DNA of 64,000 nt, taken from NCBI GenBank assembly GCA_035633215.1, contig DASQFI010000033.1, forward strand, positions 62,001-126,000. Reading direction: 5' to 3'. The notes under the pieces are model-generated. The model did not search any database. It saw nothing but the letters and a program-made list of their open reading frames with translations, and was not told the origin of the DNA. The position numbers were made by a program, and so were the translations under genes. Source of the stretch: DASQFI01 sp035633215 (GTDB lineage Bacteria > Acidobacteriota > Vicinamibacteria > Vicinamibacterales > SCN-69-37). Positions within the stretch are counted from its first letter, which is position 1. Each line of letters starts with the position of its first letter. Shown here piece after piece: positions 53,701 to 61,522 of this stretch.

Positions 53701-56269
53701 GGAAGACTGACGACGACTCGCCAGGACGCGGGGCGGCCAGCAGGCGTGCGGCGATAGGCAGGAGCTGCGACGCGAGCACGGCGACGACCGCAGCGGTCCA
53801 GATGGCGGGCGAGCCTGGCAGCACGGTCCAGCCGGCGACGAGCAGCGCGAGCAGCGTCGATGGGACGAGGCTCCGGCGGAGGTTGTCGAAAATCTTCCAC
53901 CGGCTGATGAGCGGCAGCGTGTTGCGCTTGAGACCGCGGCGTGACGGGACGAACGGCAGGAGCCACAACAGAATCTGCCAGTCGCCGCGGATCCAACGGT
54001 GCTGCCGTCGTGCGTGCGTCAGGACGCTCGACGGATACTCGTCGACCAGCTCGATGTCCGACACGAGCCCCGCGCGCGCGTGCAGGCCTTCGAAGAGATC
54101 GTGAGAGAGCAGCGTGTTCTCCGGCACGGTGTCTTCGAGCGCGGCCATGAATGCGTCGACGTCGTAGAGTCCCTTCCCCGTGAAAATGCCTTCGGCGAAC
54201 AGGTCCTGGTAGGTGTCGGAGACCGCCCTCGTGTACGGATCGACGCCCGTGTGACCGGCGTAGAGCCGCGCGAAGAGCGAGCCTGCCGCGCTCGCATAGG
54301 TGACGCTCACCCGCGGCTGCAGGATCCCGTACCCTTCGGTCACGCGGCCGACCTTGGGATCGTAGGTCGCGCGGCTCAGAGGATGCGTGATGATGCCGAT
54401 GAGCTGACGTGCCGCGTCCCGGGGCAGACGCGTGTCGCTGTCGAGCGTGATGCAGTATTTCACCCGCGGCAGCACGTCGAGATCGCCGATCTGCACGGTG
54501 AAGCTCGTGTCGGTCGCGCCGCGCAGCATGCGGTTGAATTCCTCGATCTTGCCGCGCTTGCGCTCCCAACCCATCCAGAGCTGCTCGCGCTCGTTCCACT
54601 GCCGCGTGCGGTGGAACAGAAAGAACCGGCCGCCGGCCTCGCCGGGGTACTGCGCGTTCAGTGCGTTGATGGCGTCGCGCGCGGCCGTCAGGATCATCCC
54701 GTCCTGCGGCTGCGACTCCGACGTCGCATCCCGGAAATCGCTCAGGAGCGCGAAGTGGATGTGCGGATCCAGATTGCCCGCGGCTTGCACTTCGAGGTGC
54801 TCCGCCAGTTCGCGGACGCGCGCCACGCTGTCGAGGATCGTGGGCACGACGACCATCGTGCGCGCGTCTCGCGGGATCACGTCGTAGTCGAGCCGCGGCA
54901 GCCGGCGCGGTTGGACGAGACGGCTCAGCAGCCGTTGAAGAATCTGGATCGTGAACTCGGTGGCCGGAATCGTCGCGAGCAGGATGACGGCGAGCAGCCA
55001 CACGCCGCGTCCGCCGAGCTCATAGGCGTACGGCACGGCCGCGGCCAGCAGCAGCCCCGTTCCCAGCGCGATCGCGCCGACGTACGCGGGCGCGGCCCAG
55101 CGGAAACAGAGACGGCGCAGACGCTGGCCCCACTTCGGCACCCAGGCGATGCTGGCTTCGAACGCGGGACGTCCACCGCTGATCAGGTGATAGCCGACGT
55201 GCGCGCCGCGCGCGTGGGGCGTTCGCTCGGCGATGCGGCGGGCATATTCGACGGTCGACAGCGCCAGCCGCTGCTGGCCTTCGCCGGTCGGCTCGGCCAG
55301 CTCCTCGATCGCGTGCCGATACCGGTCGCGGCTCTGGAAATCCATGCGCGGATAGACACCCGCGGGGTCGCGCTGCAGGACCTGTTCGACCAGGCTCACG
55401 CTCTCGAAAAACTCGCTCCAATCGAACGAAGAAATGAGGCGCAGGCTCCCGATCAGGCTGGCCATGGCCGCCTGCTCGGAGGCCTGATGGCGTCCTTCGG
55501 AGGTGATGGCGTCTTCGATGGAGTGTCCCTTCGCGGCGAGAGCGAGCTCCACCTGGCGGCGCAACGCGGCCGGGTTCTCGTGCTCCTGCGACCGCTGGAG
55601 CAGGCGGATGACGAACGCCGGGTGCGCCGCCGCCGGCCACGCGTGGTCGGCGATCGACGCCGAGTCGAAGCGGGTCACGATGCGGTCCGCCATCTCGCGA
55701 TGGGTCCGCTGGGCGGCCAGCACGTCGGCGTGCACGCGCACGTGCTCCACGAGCGCGAGCTTCAGGGCGCTTGGCCACGCCCACAATTCGCCCATCGTCA
55801 GCGGCGCCACCGACTGGAACGCGCTGATGAAGCGTTGGAGCCGCTGCGCATCGAGGCGCAACGCACTCAAACGAATGAGCTCTGACGCGAGCGCATAGAC
55901 CCGCGGCTGGCCGGCGTATTCGTCGGCCACGACCCTGGGGAGCCGCCGGACGAACTCCGCCGGCAGGTCGCGCCACACGTCGCGCGCGACGGCCGAGACG
56001 ATGTGGAAGTTGTCCAGCAGCCATTCCGCGGCCGGCGACGGGGGCTCGCCGGCGCGAACGTCCGCGGCCAGCGCCCTATACACCCTCCGCAGCGCGTTCG
56101 AGTGCTCGACCAGCCGGCGCAGGTGCCGGCGCGGCCGGCGCGCCCGCCGCATGTCGACCGTCAGGCCGGAAGCCAGACGTCTCGCATGCTCCTCGAGCAG
56201 CTCGATCCCGAGCAGTTCGGCCGACAAGGCCCACGACGGGATGGCGAGTTCTTTGGTGGATAGGGGCAT
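47723..56269 (-). CDS. ndvB: Cyclic beta-1,2-glucan synthase (NdvB type, GT84 + GH94)
   Basis: This 2,848-residue giant should build cyclic beta-1,2-glucans from UDP-glucose at the inner membrane. Order: N-terminal region (1-385); two membrane helices (about 391-413, 423-445); GT84 glucosyltransferase (about 470-800) with DSDTRLPRD (D611, D613) and QHRWIRGDW; more membrane helices (about 803-975); DUF3131/glucoamylase-like domain (about 1000-1500); and C-terminal GH94-like phosphorylase domains with GSGDWNDGMNRVG (general acid D near residue 2506) and a GRGGWTWYTGSAGW substrate loop. Length agrees with known NdvB/ChvB proteins (around 2,800). In Rhizobiales the glucan aids osmotic balance and host interaction. 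No exporter (NdvA) gene is adjacent. Confidence 0.92.
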   Translation of the reverse strand: MPLSTKELAIPSWALSAELLGIELLEEHARRLASGLTVDMRRARRPRRHLRRLVEHSNALRRVYRALAADVRAGEPPSPAAEWLLDNFHIVSAVARDVWRDLPAEFVRRLPRVVADEYAGQPRVYALASELIRLSALRLDAQRLQRFISAFQSVAPLTMGELWAWPSALKLALVEHVRVHADVLAAQRTHREMADRIVTRFDSASIADHAWPAAAHPAFVIRLLQRSQEHENPAALRRQVELALAAKGHSIEDAITSEGRHQASEQAAMASLIGSLRLISSFDWSEFFESVSLVEQVLQRDPAGVYPRMDFQSRDRYRHAIEELAEPTGEGQQRLALSTVEYARRIAERTPHARGAHVGYHLISGGRPAFEASIAWVPKWGQRLRRLCFRWAAPAYVGAIALGTGLLLAAAVPYAYELGGRGVWLLAVILLATIPATEFTIQILQRLLSRLVQPRRLPRLDYDVIPRDARTMVVVPTILDSVARVRELAEHLEVQAAGNLDPHIHFALLSDFRDATSESQPQDGMILTAARDAINALNAQYPGEAGGRFFLFHRTRQWNEREQLWMGWERKRGKIEEFNRMLRGATDTSFTVQIGDLDVLPRVKYCITLDSDTRLPRDAARQLIGIITHPLSRATYDPKVGRVTEGYGILQPRVSVTYASAAGSLFARLYAGHTGVDPYTRAVSDTYQDLFAEGIFTGKGLYDVDAFMAALEDTVPENTLLSHDLFEGLHARAGLVSDIELVDEYPSSVLTHARRQHRWIRGDWQILLWLLPFVPSRRGLKRNTLPLISRWKIFDNLRRSLVPSTLLALLVAGWTVLPGSPAIWTAAVVAVLASQLLPIAARLLAAPRPGESSSVFLRNLRDDAATALAQMALEVTLLAYHAVDSVHAIGLTLVRLALTKRRLLEWETAAAAATRAGGPPGSRALRRFTREMIASPIVAAVTTAVILVRDGAALAVAAPFLLLWFAAPGIAYWLSLPIGARARPLDDRQRALLRRTARKTWRYFDTFVAEADAWLPPDNYQEAGDAPRLARRTSPTNIALGLLSTVAAHDLGYLSSSELASRLDRMLTTLEGLERHEGHFLNWYDTTTRAPLHPRYVSTVDSGNLAGALIALAQGLLALVNAPQTSTQRLEGLADTASLCASASASSTGASAIRRALTRVNEVARAVMIEARRTVREGGRARLEGLEQDLEEAIRELREAVPAEHPADLIYWAEATRAAARELSAEPSVPQGVWRALARRASVLADAMRFEFLYDRRRRIFSIGYRLADAEGPGRLDASSYDLLASEARLASFVAIAKGDVPQHHWFHLGRLVTNVQGRATLISWGGTMFEYLLPQLLMRSFPGTLLDQSCRASVRRQIDYGRTRGVPWGISECAYAFTDSAGNYQYRAFGVPGLGLERGLAEDLVVSPYSTALAALVDPSAAADNFQRLARVGLDGRFGFYEAIDYRPRVPDADAAPGDPPKPTIVRAYFAHHQGMSLVALANVVRNDAFVARFHADPRVQASELLLQERVPREAILSEFRPAESTTPAPVPAFESRQFRSPHTVSAHAHVLSNGRYTTLVTNAGGGFSTWRDLAVTRQRQDWTNDGGAHFIFMRDPWSNRVWSATYLPGGREPDLYDVTFQLEKIVFRRRDGDFETTLQIAVSPEDDVEIRRLSIVNRGDRPRDLEVTSYAEIVLARPADDVAHPAFGKLFVETEFDQQTACLLFGRRRRAADESPIWAFHVLGLAGRMRGAIEWETDRARFIGRGRSPANPIALDGRALSGTTGAVLDPVAALRERVHLPPGAFVRMTFATGVAPDRDSAVALARKYRDGSAAARVLSMAFTHVHTTLQYLGMNDDQAMLSDRLASRVFGPDRSLISPPDVAANTLGQSSLWGYGISGDVPIVLVRVTESDAIPLVRQVLRAQEYWRVKGLRADVVILNEHPAEYLDETQDQLMRLVQEPRSAGWLQKPGGIFLLRTDGMPEADRRLLAAVARVVLRGDLGELSSQLHRDAPWLYDEHEAATHILRPEPASEPVPIPPLVMPNGIGGFTPDGREYVVVLEGDRETPLPWSNVIANPSFGTIVTASGSAFTWNENSRENRLTPFANDPIGDPTGEAIFLRDDDSGAAWCATPEPMPRHADQGRWVIRHAAGVTRYQHALAGLTQELTVFVAPDDPVKLTVLTLTNTSNLRRRLSLFGYVEWCLGPPREDDRRFVVTDIDEATGAILARCDYNTEFAGRVAIWLSTERARSHTCDRSEFVGRHRSLARPAALLRERLAGRHGAGLDPCGALHVPIEIAPGETRRVAFVLAQGSDRGHALELAQRYSRIDQADATLERVERAWEETLGAVQVHTPDDSFDLIVNRWLVYQTLSCRIWARCGPYQPGGAFGFRDQLQDVVALLMAKPELCRAHLLHAACRQFVEGDVQHWWHPPTGRGTRTRCSDDLLWLPYVIGRYLSATGDDAVLDEEVAFLEAPPLEPGETETYVLPRVSAERGSLFEHAVRAINHALKYGAHGLPLMGSGDWNDGMNRVGHEGRGESVWLGWFLVTVLNEFAPICERRGQSDLARRYRNDAGWLTGMLELAWDGDWYRRAYFDDGTPLGSAQNEECRIDSISQSWAVLSRAAEARRAERAMDALQAHLVRRDAQMVLLLTPPFDQMAHDPGYIKGYVAGVRENGGQYTHAALWALIALARLGRGDAAMEIFHMLNPINHTRTIEGVERYRGEPYAVAADVYAHPMHIGRGGWTWYTGSAGWMYQAAIEALLGLRVGSATFRIDPCIPTQWPEYSLVWMRGRTRYEVTVRNPHKASRGVAEATLDGVTIDPEAIPIVNDEATHRVEIVLAGPGMHETPPRGAGVAGYSSSADVRRQ

Positions 56270-56401
56270 CGCGGAGCGAGTTCACACTAACGAGTCAGCC
56301 GGGTGAGAGCCCACCAGCAAGGATATCAGCGGCGTCGTGAGCGCGCCGAACCCTCGACACCGATCCGCCGTTCGGGAGTGTGTCGAAGTTCAACGCGGTT
56401 C

Positions 56402-56944
56402 TCACTCAGATCGTGACCGTCGCGCATGTGATCGGAGCCGCCGCCGCACGCCCATCCAGTAGACGAGGTAGTACCCCAGCACAACCGCGCCCGCCGCCAT
56501 CGATCCGGCCGCTCCAGAGGCGGCAACCCAGGACGTCCCTTCGATCCCCGCCCGCCAGGCGTGCCACCCGCGCCAGAAGCCATATGCCAGCCTTGCCGTG
56601 ACAACGAGCGTGATCCCGAGGACGAGCAAGCGGTTCGGCGTGTAGTTGAGAGCGCCAGGCGCGGATTCCCAGCGTGTGAGCCAGAGCCCCAGCACTCCGA
56701 GCACGCCTCCGGTGGTGAGGCCTGCGATCGCGTACGTAAATGCGTCGGGAACCCAGACGCTCGTGATCGCTGCGACGGTCAGGAACAGTGCGGCGGACAG
56801 GGCAAATCCCGCGAAGTTGATCGCGGCCACCCAGCCCCGCGCGCGCCGGCGCGATGTCCCCACCCGATACCGCATGACGAGCGAAAGCGGTATCAGCGCG
56901 ATCAGCGCGAGCACGAACAGCACGGCGGCGAGCAGCAGCGGCAC
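56402..56944 (-). CDS. Multi-helix membrane protein of unknown function
   Basis: This 180-residue protein has about five hydrophobic helices (AAVLFVLALIALIPLSLVM; WVAAINFAGFALSAALFLTVAAI; FTYAIAGLTTGGVLGVLGLWLT; LLVLGITLVVTARLAYGFW; GAAGSMAAGAVVLGYYLVYWMG) and a basic tail (RRRLRSHARRSRSE). No family recognised. The gap of about 130 bases to the glucan synthase start has no gene. Confidence 0.7.
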   Translation of the reverse strand: MPLLLAAVLFVLALIALIPLSLVMRYRVGTSRRRARGWVAAINFAGFALSAALFLTVAAITSVWVPDAFTYAIAGLTTGGVLGVLGLWLTRWESAPGALNYTPNRLLVLGITLVVTARLAYGFWRGWHAWRAGIEGTSWVAASGAAGSMAAGAVVLGYYLVYWMGVRRRLRSHARRSRSE

Positions 56945-57186
56945 GGTCTCAGCGTACGCCGGCCGAGGCGACGGGAACCAGCGGGCGCATCACCGGCAGC
57001 ATGGCACGACGGGTCTTGTGGGGACCGGGCATATAGTGGCCCCGGGGGAACGAAACGTCGCCCGCTCGCTCTGGTCTCGCTCGGCTTCTCATCGGCTACG
57101 GCGCGATCGCGTGTGCCCTCCCCTATCTGGCGCTCAAGATCATCTGGATCGCTGGCGGACACCTCGGCGTCGCCGATCCGGCCCTC

Positions 57187-58032
57187 ATGCGCGAGCCGAC
57201 GATGGTGACGCTGAATGTCGTCACCGCACTGATGGACGTGGTGGCGATCGCGATCGCGCTCGCGTTCACGCACCAGTGGGGTTTACGAATACCAGCATGG
57301 CTGCTGCTCCCTCCCATGTGGGTCGCGACCGGCCTCCTCTCCAGATTCGTCGTCGCTGTGCCCGTTGTGATGGTTGTTCAAGCGTTCGCGCAGGAATCGA
57401 CTCGCGCCCCTGTGGGTGGACCCGTGCACCCGTGGGTGTACCTGGTTGTGTATGCCGGGTTCACGGGCATGGGGATAGGGCTCGTGCTCGCGTTTGGCCT
57501 GTACGCACGCGCGTGTTGGGCCACCGTCTTCAGATATCAGACCAACGAGGCCAGCTTTGAAGGCGCGCGCACCGTGCTGGTGCCTTTGGCCAATGTGGCG
57601 GCGCTCATGGCCGCAGCGAGTAGCGCGTTGTATCTGGCCTGGGCATTTGGCGCGACGGTCGGACTCCGCGCGGACCTCGTGGCAGGGCGCACGTTCTCGT
57701 CCTACCTGTTGAACGCAATCGATGCAGTGATGGGCCTCGCCGCGGCCGCAGGCATCCTGATCATGGTGCACCGCCCGGGTCGTCTGATCGGCAACTGGGT
57801 TGTCCTGAGCCTGACCTGGGTCGGCAGCGGTTCACTCTTCGCCTGGGGGCTCTGGCACTTGATTAATGTTCTGGGCGATACCGCTCTTGTTCGGGACCGC
57901 GCTCATGGGATGGCGCTCGTCAATCTCATGAGTCTGGTGCGCCTCATCGCGGGGCTGGTGATCGGATTGGTCAGCATCGTTCTGATGGGCGCGCGGACCC
58001 AGGATCGCAGGGAGTCGACTCAGGCGCTATGA
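57187..58032 (+). CDS. Multi-helix membrane protein, 5' end probably frameshifted
   Basis: This frame of 281 residues has about six hydrophobic helices. The usable ATG is at 57187, but the same frame is open back to a TAG at 57034-57036 and encodes a good membrane helix there (LLIGYGAIACALPYLALKII) with no ATG, GTG or TTG. A GTG at 57036 in another frame leads into a C4G5 run (57040-57048). Losing one G would join that GTG to this helix, giving MAPGNETSPARSGLARLLIGYG. So the true start is likely upstream and broken by one base. The 3' end overlaps the convergent FHA regulator gene by six bases. Function unknown. Confidence 0.65.
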   Translation: MREPTMVTLNVVTALMDVVAIAIALAFTHQWGLRIPAWLLLPPMWVATGLLSRFVVAVPVVMVVQAFAQESTRAPVGGPVHPWVYLVVYAGFTGMGIGLVLAFGLYARACWATVFRYQTNEASFEGARTVLVPLANVAALMAAASSALYLAWAFGATVGLRADLVAGRTFSSYLLNAIDAVMGLAAAAGILIMVHRPGRLIGNWVVLSLTWVGSGSLFAWGLWHLINVLGDTALVRDRAHGMALVNLMSLVRLIAGLVIGLVSIVLMGARTQDRRESTQAL

Positions 58033-58704
58033 CTCGCCGGTCGATTCATCGTCAGGGTCTTCCGGCACGGAATCAGTCGGTCCCATCGCCGGCGTGCTTC
58101 GGAAGATCAGGCTGACCGTGCCAACACGAATCTCGTCGCCGTCCGACAAGGGGGCGGACGTGATGCGCTTGCGTTTCAGAAACGTACCGTTCTTGCTGTC
58201 CAGATCTTCAAGCGTCGCCTCCGAATTCGAGACGAGAATGCGCGCGTGGTGCCGCGACACGCCTGCCGCATCGCACTGGATCGTCGCGTCCGGCGCGCGG
58301 CCGATGACGTTGTCGCCTTGCATCAGCAGAATCTGACGGTGCTCGTAGACGAGGCACGGCCGCGCCGGTGACGGCACCGATCGGATGGCCGCCGCACTCT
58401 CCACCACGTCCCCGGTAAAGCTGTACCCAAACCGGTACACCGTCCGCACAAACGTGGGCCGGGTCGCGGCGTCGCGAAGGGCGCGCCGAATCTCGGCCAC
58501 GAGCCCCGCCAGGTTCGTCTCCTCCACGAACGTGGACGGCCACAGCTTTTCCTGTAACTCGGCTTTCGACACCACGCGTGGCCGGTTGACGATCAGAATC
58601 ACCAAAAGCTCGAACGCCTTCGGCGAGAGATGGATCTCATCGCCGTCAAGGAGGAGCTGCCGCGTGTCGTAGTCGAGGATGAAGTCGCCGAAGCGATACG
58701 ACAC
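58027..58704 (-). CDS. Winged-helix DNA-binding - FHA domain fusion regulator
   Basis: This 225-residue protein joins an OmpR/PhoB-type winged helix (residues about 1-95: LSPKAFELLVILIVNRPRVVSKAELQEKLW ... FVRTVYRFGYSF) to a forkhead-associated domain (about 115-205) with the phosphothreonine-binding residues G135-R136, S150-R-H152 and N172-G-T174. FHA domains read phosphothreonine, so DNA binding may be tuned by Ser/Thr kinases. The kinase gene at 58812 is divergent, 107 bases away, and is the obvious partner. Mycobacterial EmbR has a similar idea with an extra domain between. Target genes are unknown. Confidence 0.88.
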   Translation of the reverse strand: MSYRFGDFILDYDTRQLLLDGDEIHLSPKAFELLVILIVNRPRVVSKAELQEKLWPSTFVEETNLAGLVAEIRRALRDAATRPTFVRTVYRFGYSFTGDVVESAAAIRSVPSPARPCLVYEHRQILLMQGDNVIGRAPDATIQCDAAGVSRHHARILVSNSEATLEDLDSKNGTFLKRKRITSAPLSDGDEIRVGTVSLIFRSTPAMGPTDSVPEDPDDESTGES

Positions 58705-58791
58705 GTTCGGATTCTAACAGGCGGCTCAAAGACGTTGCCTGAACGTCGAACGTAAAGAATGGGGCCCACATTTCGCAATGCTACCGCCAGC

Positions 58792-58797
58792 TATAAT
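58792..58797 (+). promoter_or_regulatory. Candidate -10 box (TATAAT) for the kinase/PD40 gene
   Basis: TATAAT lies 14 bases before the kinase ATG at 58812. No good -35 is seen at the usual distance. If used, the 5' leader would be only a few bases long, which fits the lack of a Shine-Dalgarno sequence here and suggests a leaderless message. Confidence 0.45.
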
Positions 58798-58811
58798 CGC
58801 GCTCGTCAGGT

Positions 58812-61466
58812 ATGCCGTTCGCCGTCGGCGCTCGCCTTGGCCGCTTCGAGATTCTCGGCTCGCTGGGCGCCGGGGGGATGGGTGAGGTCTACCGGGCCCG
58901 CGATCTTCAGTTGCAGCGTGACGTCGCGATCAAAGTTCTGCCCGCGGCATTCTCGGGCGATGCGGATCGCCGGCGCCGGTTCGAGCAGGAAGCGCGAGCC
59001 GCGGGCAGCCTGAATCATCCGAACATCCTGGCGGTCCACGACGTAGGCACCGAGGGGGCCTCCTCCTACATCGTCACCGAGCTTCTCGAGGGAGAAACGC
59101 TCCGCGAGCGGATGGGCGGACGGCCGCTGCCGGCCCGCAAGGCCGCCGACTATGCGCTGCAGATCGCGAGTGGTCTGGCGGCGGGCCACGAACGCGGTGT
59201 GGTCCATCGGGACATCAAGCCCGAGAACCTCTTCGTCACGACGGACGGCCGGATCAAGATTCTCGACTTCGGCCTGGCGAAACTGATCGGCGACGACGGG
59301 TCGGGCAACACCGAGACCATCACCATCGACGGCGAGTCACGGACACCGGTGATGGGGACCGTGGCATACATGTCCCCCGAGCAGGCGCGCGGCCAGCGCA
59401 TCGACCATCGCACCGACATCTTCAGCCTGGGGGTCGTCCTCTACGAGATGCTGGTTGGATTCCCGCCGTTCCGGCGCGGCACCACGGGCGACACCATCAA
59501 CGCGATCCTGCACGACGAACCGCCCGAATTCCCGCAGGCCGCCGCGGCGCCGGCGCTCGAACGCACCGTGCGCCACTGCCTCGAGAAAAAACCTGAAGAG
59601 CGATTTCAGAACGTTCGGGACCTGATCTTTCATCTCGAAACCCGGCCGCACGAATCGGGACCGGTCACAGTGGCTGGCCGTCATACGCGCTCGCGACGGA
59701 CCCTCCTGGTCGGAGCCACGCTCCTCGCGCTGTCGGCGGCGGCGGCGATCGGCGCATATGTCACCACGCGGCTGATGCCTCCGCCACCGTCCTCGGCGGT
59801 TCATCGCGCCCGGCTCATGACCGATCTCGTCGGCCTCGAGGAGTTCCCGTCGATCTCGCCGGATGGAAACATGGTGGCGTTCACGGCAGCTCAGGCCGGC
59901 CGTCGCCAGGTCTTCATTCGGTTCCTCACGAGGGGCCCGTCGCGACCAGTGACCAGCGATGAGGCCGATCATCAACTTCCGCGATGGTTACCCGATGGCA
60001 GCTCGCTGGTGTATTTCTCGCCGGCGGCGCCGGGCGAAGTTCAGGGAGCGATCTACAAAATCCCCACGCTCGGCGGCTTGTCTCAACGCCTGATCGCCAG
60101 CATCGGCGGCGGCGACGTGAGCCGGAGCGGGCGGCTCACGTGTTTCAGGCTCGAGAATCAACGCATTCAGCTGGTCACGTCCGCCCTCGACGGCTCGGAT
60201 GTCCAACCGGTCGCGACACTCGAGACGCGGCATTATCGGTATCCACGGTGGTCACCCGACAACCAATGGATCGCGTTCCAGGCGGGAGACGGCTTCCGAT
60301 GGGACCTCTACGTCGTTTCTGTCCGCGGCGACGCCAAGCCGGTTCGTCTCACGAACGAGAACAGATTCATCGCGGGTCTGACGTGGCTCCCTAATAGTAC
60401 CGGGATCGTTTTTGCCTGGAGCCGCGGAACGACTGTCCCGTACTTGCCACCGCTGGCGTTGTGGGAAGTGCTGTTGGACGGCCGGCAGCCGCCGCGGCAA
60501 CTCACGCCGGCCGAGGCGTCCTATGAGCAGCCCGACCTGCATGAGAGCGGCCTTTTGTCTGTCGCTCGCCTGCAGATGCGCTTCGACCTCTGGAAGTACC
60601 CGTTCGGTAGCGTCGCCGCCGACAACTTTCGACGCGGCCAGCGGGTGACGCTTCAGACCGGACAAGTGTTGACCCCGACGGCCGCGCCGGACGGCGATCA
60701 AATCGCCTATCTCTCCGACAGCGGCGGCCACTCCAACATCTGGGTGACGTCAACCCAGGGCCCACCTCGGCAAATCACCTTCGAGGACGATCCCACGGTC
60801 GTGATCGGCCTCCCGATCTGGTCGCCTGACGGACGGTGGATCGCCTTCGTGTCTTCCAGGGGAAACGCCGGGTTTGTGTTCGGTATCTGGCTTGTCAGAC
60901 CGGATGCAAGCGAGCTGCACCAGCTCGTTCAAAGGGGCCTGGGGGTCGCCTGGTCATCGAAGGGTGACGAGATTTATTACGTGGAGAACGCACAGGGTCC
61001 TATGAAGAAGGTCTCCGTGAATAGTGGAGAACCTGTGACCGTACGATCGGAGCCTGTCCGGAACATGATCGGCGTCCATGAGTCAACGGTGTACTTCCTC
61101 GTGGAGCGTGCGCTCATGGACGGGCGGCCGGAGTTCGAGATTCGCGCGGCACCTCTCGGCAACGGTCCAACGCGCGTCATCAAGACCATAGACGCGTCGC
61201 GCGTGGCTTCCTGGCAGGTCCCATTCAATCCGGCCCTCTCGCCCGACGGCAAATGGCTGGCAATGCCGCTCACCGACGGTCTGACCACCAACATCTGGGC
61301 GCTGTCCACGGAAGATGGCCGATGGCAGCAAGTGACGGACTTCGGCGATCGTGCGATTTTCATCGCGCGACGGGTCTCCTGGTCGTCCGACGGCCGGTCC
61401 ATTCTCGCGGCCGTCGGTGAAGGCGATGCCGACATCGTCTTGCTCGACGGGTTGATCAAGAAATGA
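58812..61466 (+). CDS. Ser/Thr kinase with C-terminal PD40/TolB propeller
   Basis: This 884-residue protein has a kinase at 1-285 (GAGGMGEVYRARD, K41, HRDIKPEN with D134, DFG 153-155, SPE), a membrane helix at about 297-317, and from about 330 a beta-propeller of PD40/TolB repeats (FPSISPDGNMVAFTAAQAGR, RYPRWSPDNQWIAFQAGDG, IWSPDGRWIAFVSSRGN, NPALSPDGKWLAMPL). The propeller should be outside the cytosol and could sense a ligand or partner. It is divergent from the winged-helix/FHA gene, which may read its phosphorylation. The stop overlaps a palindromic element shared with the convergent haloperoxidase gene. Confidence 0.92.
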   Translation: MPFAVGARLGRFEILGSLGAGGMGEVYRARDLQLQRDVAIKVLPAAFSGDADRRRRFEQEARAAGSLNHPNILAVHDVGTEGASSYIVTELLEGETLRERMGGRPLPARKAADYALQIASGLAAGHERGVVHRDIKPENLFVTTDGRIKILDFGLAKLIGDDGSGNTETITIDGESRTPVMGTVAYMSPEQARGQRIDHRTDIFSLGVVLYEMLVGFPPFRRGTTGDTINAILHDEPPEFPQAAAAPALERTVRHCLEKKPEERFQNVRDLIFHLETRPHESGPVTVAGRHTRSRRTLLVGATLLALSAAAAIGAYVTTRLMPPPPSSAVHRARLMTDLVGLEEFPSISPDGNMVAFTAAQAGRRQVFIRFLTRGPSRPVTSDEADHQLPRWLPDGSSLVYFSPAAPGEVQGAIYKIPTLGGLSQRLIASIGGGDVSRSGRLTCFRLENQRIQLVTSALDGSDVQPVATLETRHYRYPRWSPDNQWIAFQAGDGFRWDLYVVSVRGDAKPVRLTNENRFIAGLTWLPNSTGIVFAWSRGTTVPYLPPLALWEVLLDGRQPPRQLTPAEASYEQPDLHESGLLSVARLQMRFDLWKYPFGSVAADNFRRGQRVTLQTGQVLTPTAAPDGDQIAYLSDSGGHSNIWVTSTQGPPRQITFEDDPTVVIGLPIWSPDGRWIAFVSSRGNAGFVFGIWLVRPDASELHQLVQRGLGVAWSSKGDEIYYVENAQGPMKKVSVNSGEPVTVRSEPVRNMIGVHESTVYFLVERALMDGRPEFEIRAAPLGNGPTRVIKTIDASRVASWQVPFNPALSPDGKWLAMPLTDGLTTNIWALSTEDGRWQQVTDFGDRAIFIARRVSWSSDGRSILAAVGEGDADIVLLDGLIKK

Positions 61467-61515
61467 CCTCCGAGGTCATTTTCGTTCTCGTGGCGAGAAA
61501 ATGACCTCGGAGGTC
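61465..61515. terminator. Palindromic element / two-way terminator after kinase gene
   Basis: Arms 61465-61483 and 61497-61515 are perfect 19-base complements; each arm carries the near-palindrome GACCTCCGAGGTC. The left arm starts inside the kinase stop codon, and a T-run (61517-61521) follows the right arm, as in a Rho-independent terminator. It sits between convergent genes. The arms belong to the same GACCTC family as 27389 and 33882. Confidence 0.7.
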
Positions 61516-61522
61516 CTTTTTC

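Noticed and set aside
53999..55885. 628-codon open frame (and a 642-codon one at 51782-53710) on the plus strand
   Set aside because: Both are opposite the glucan synthase gene, which has recognised domains throughout; they show only biased composition.
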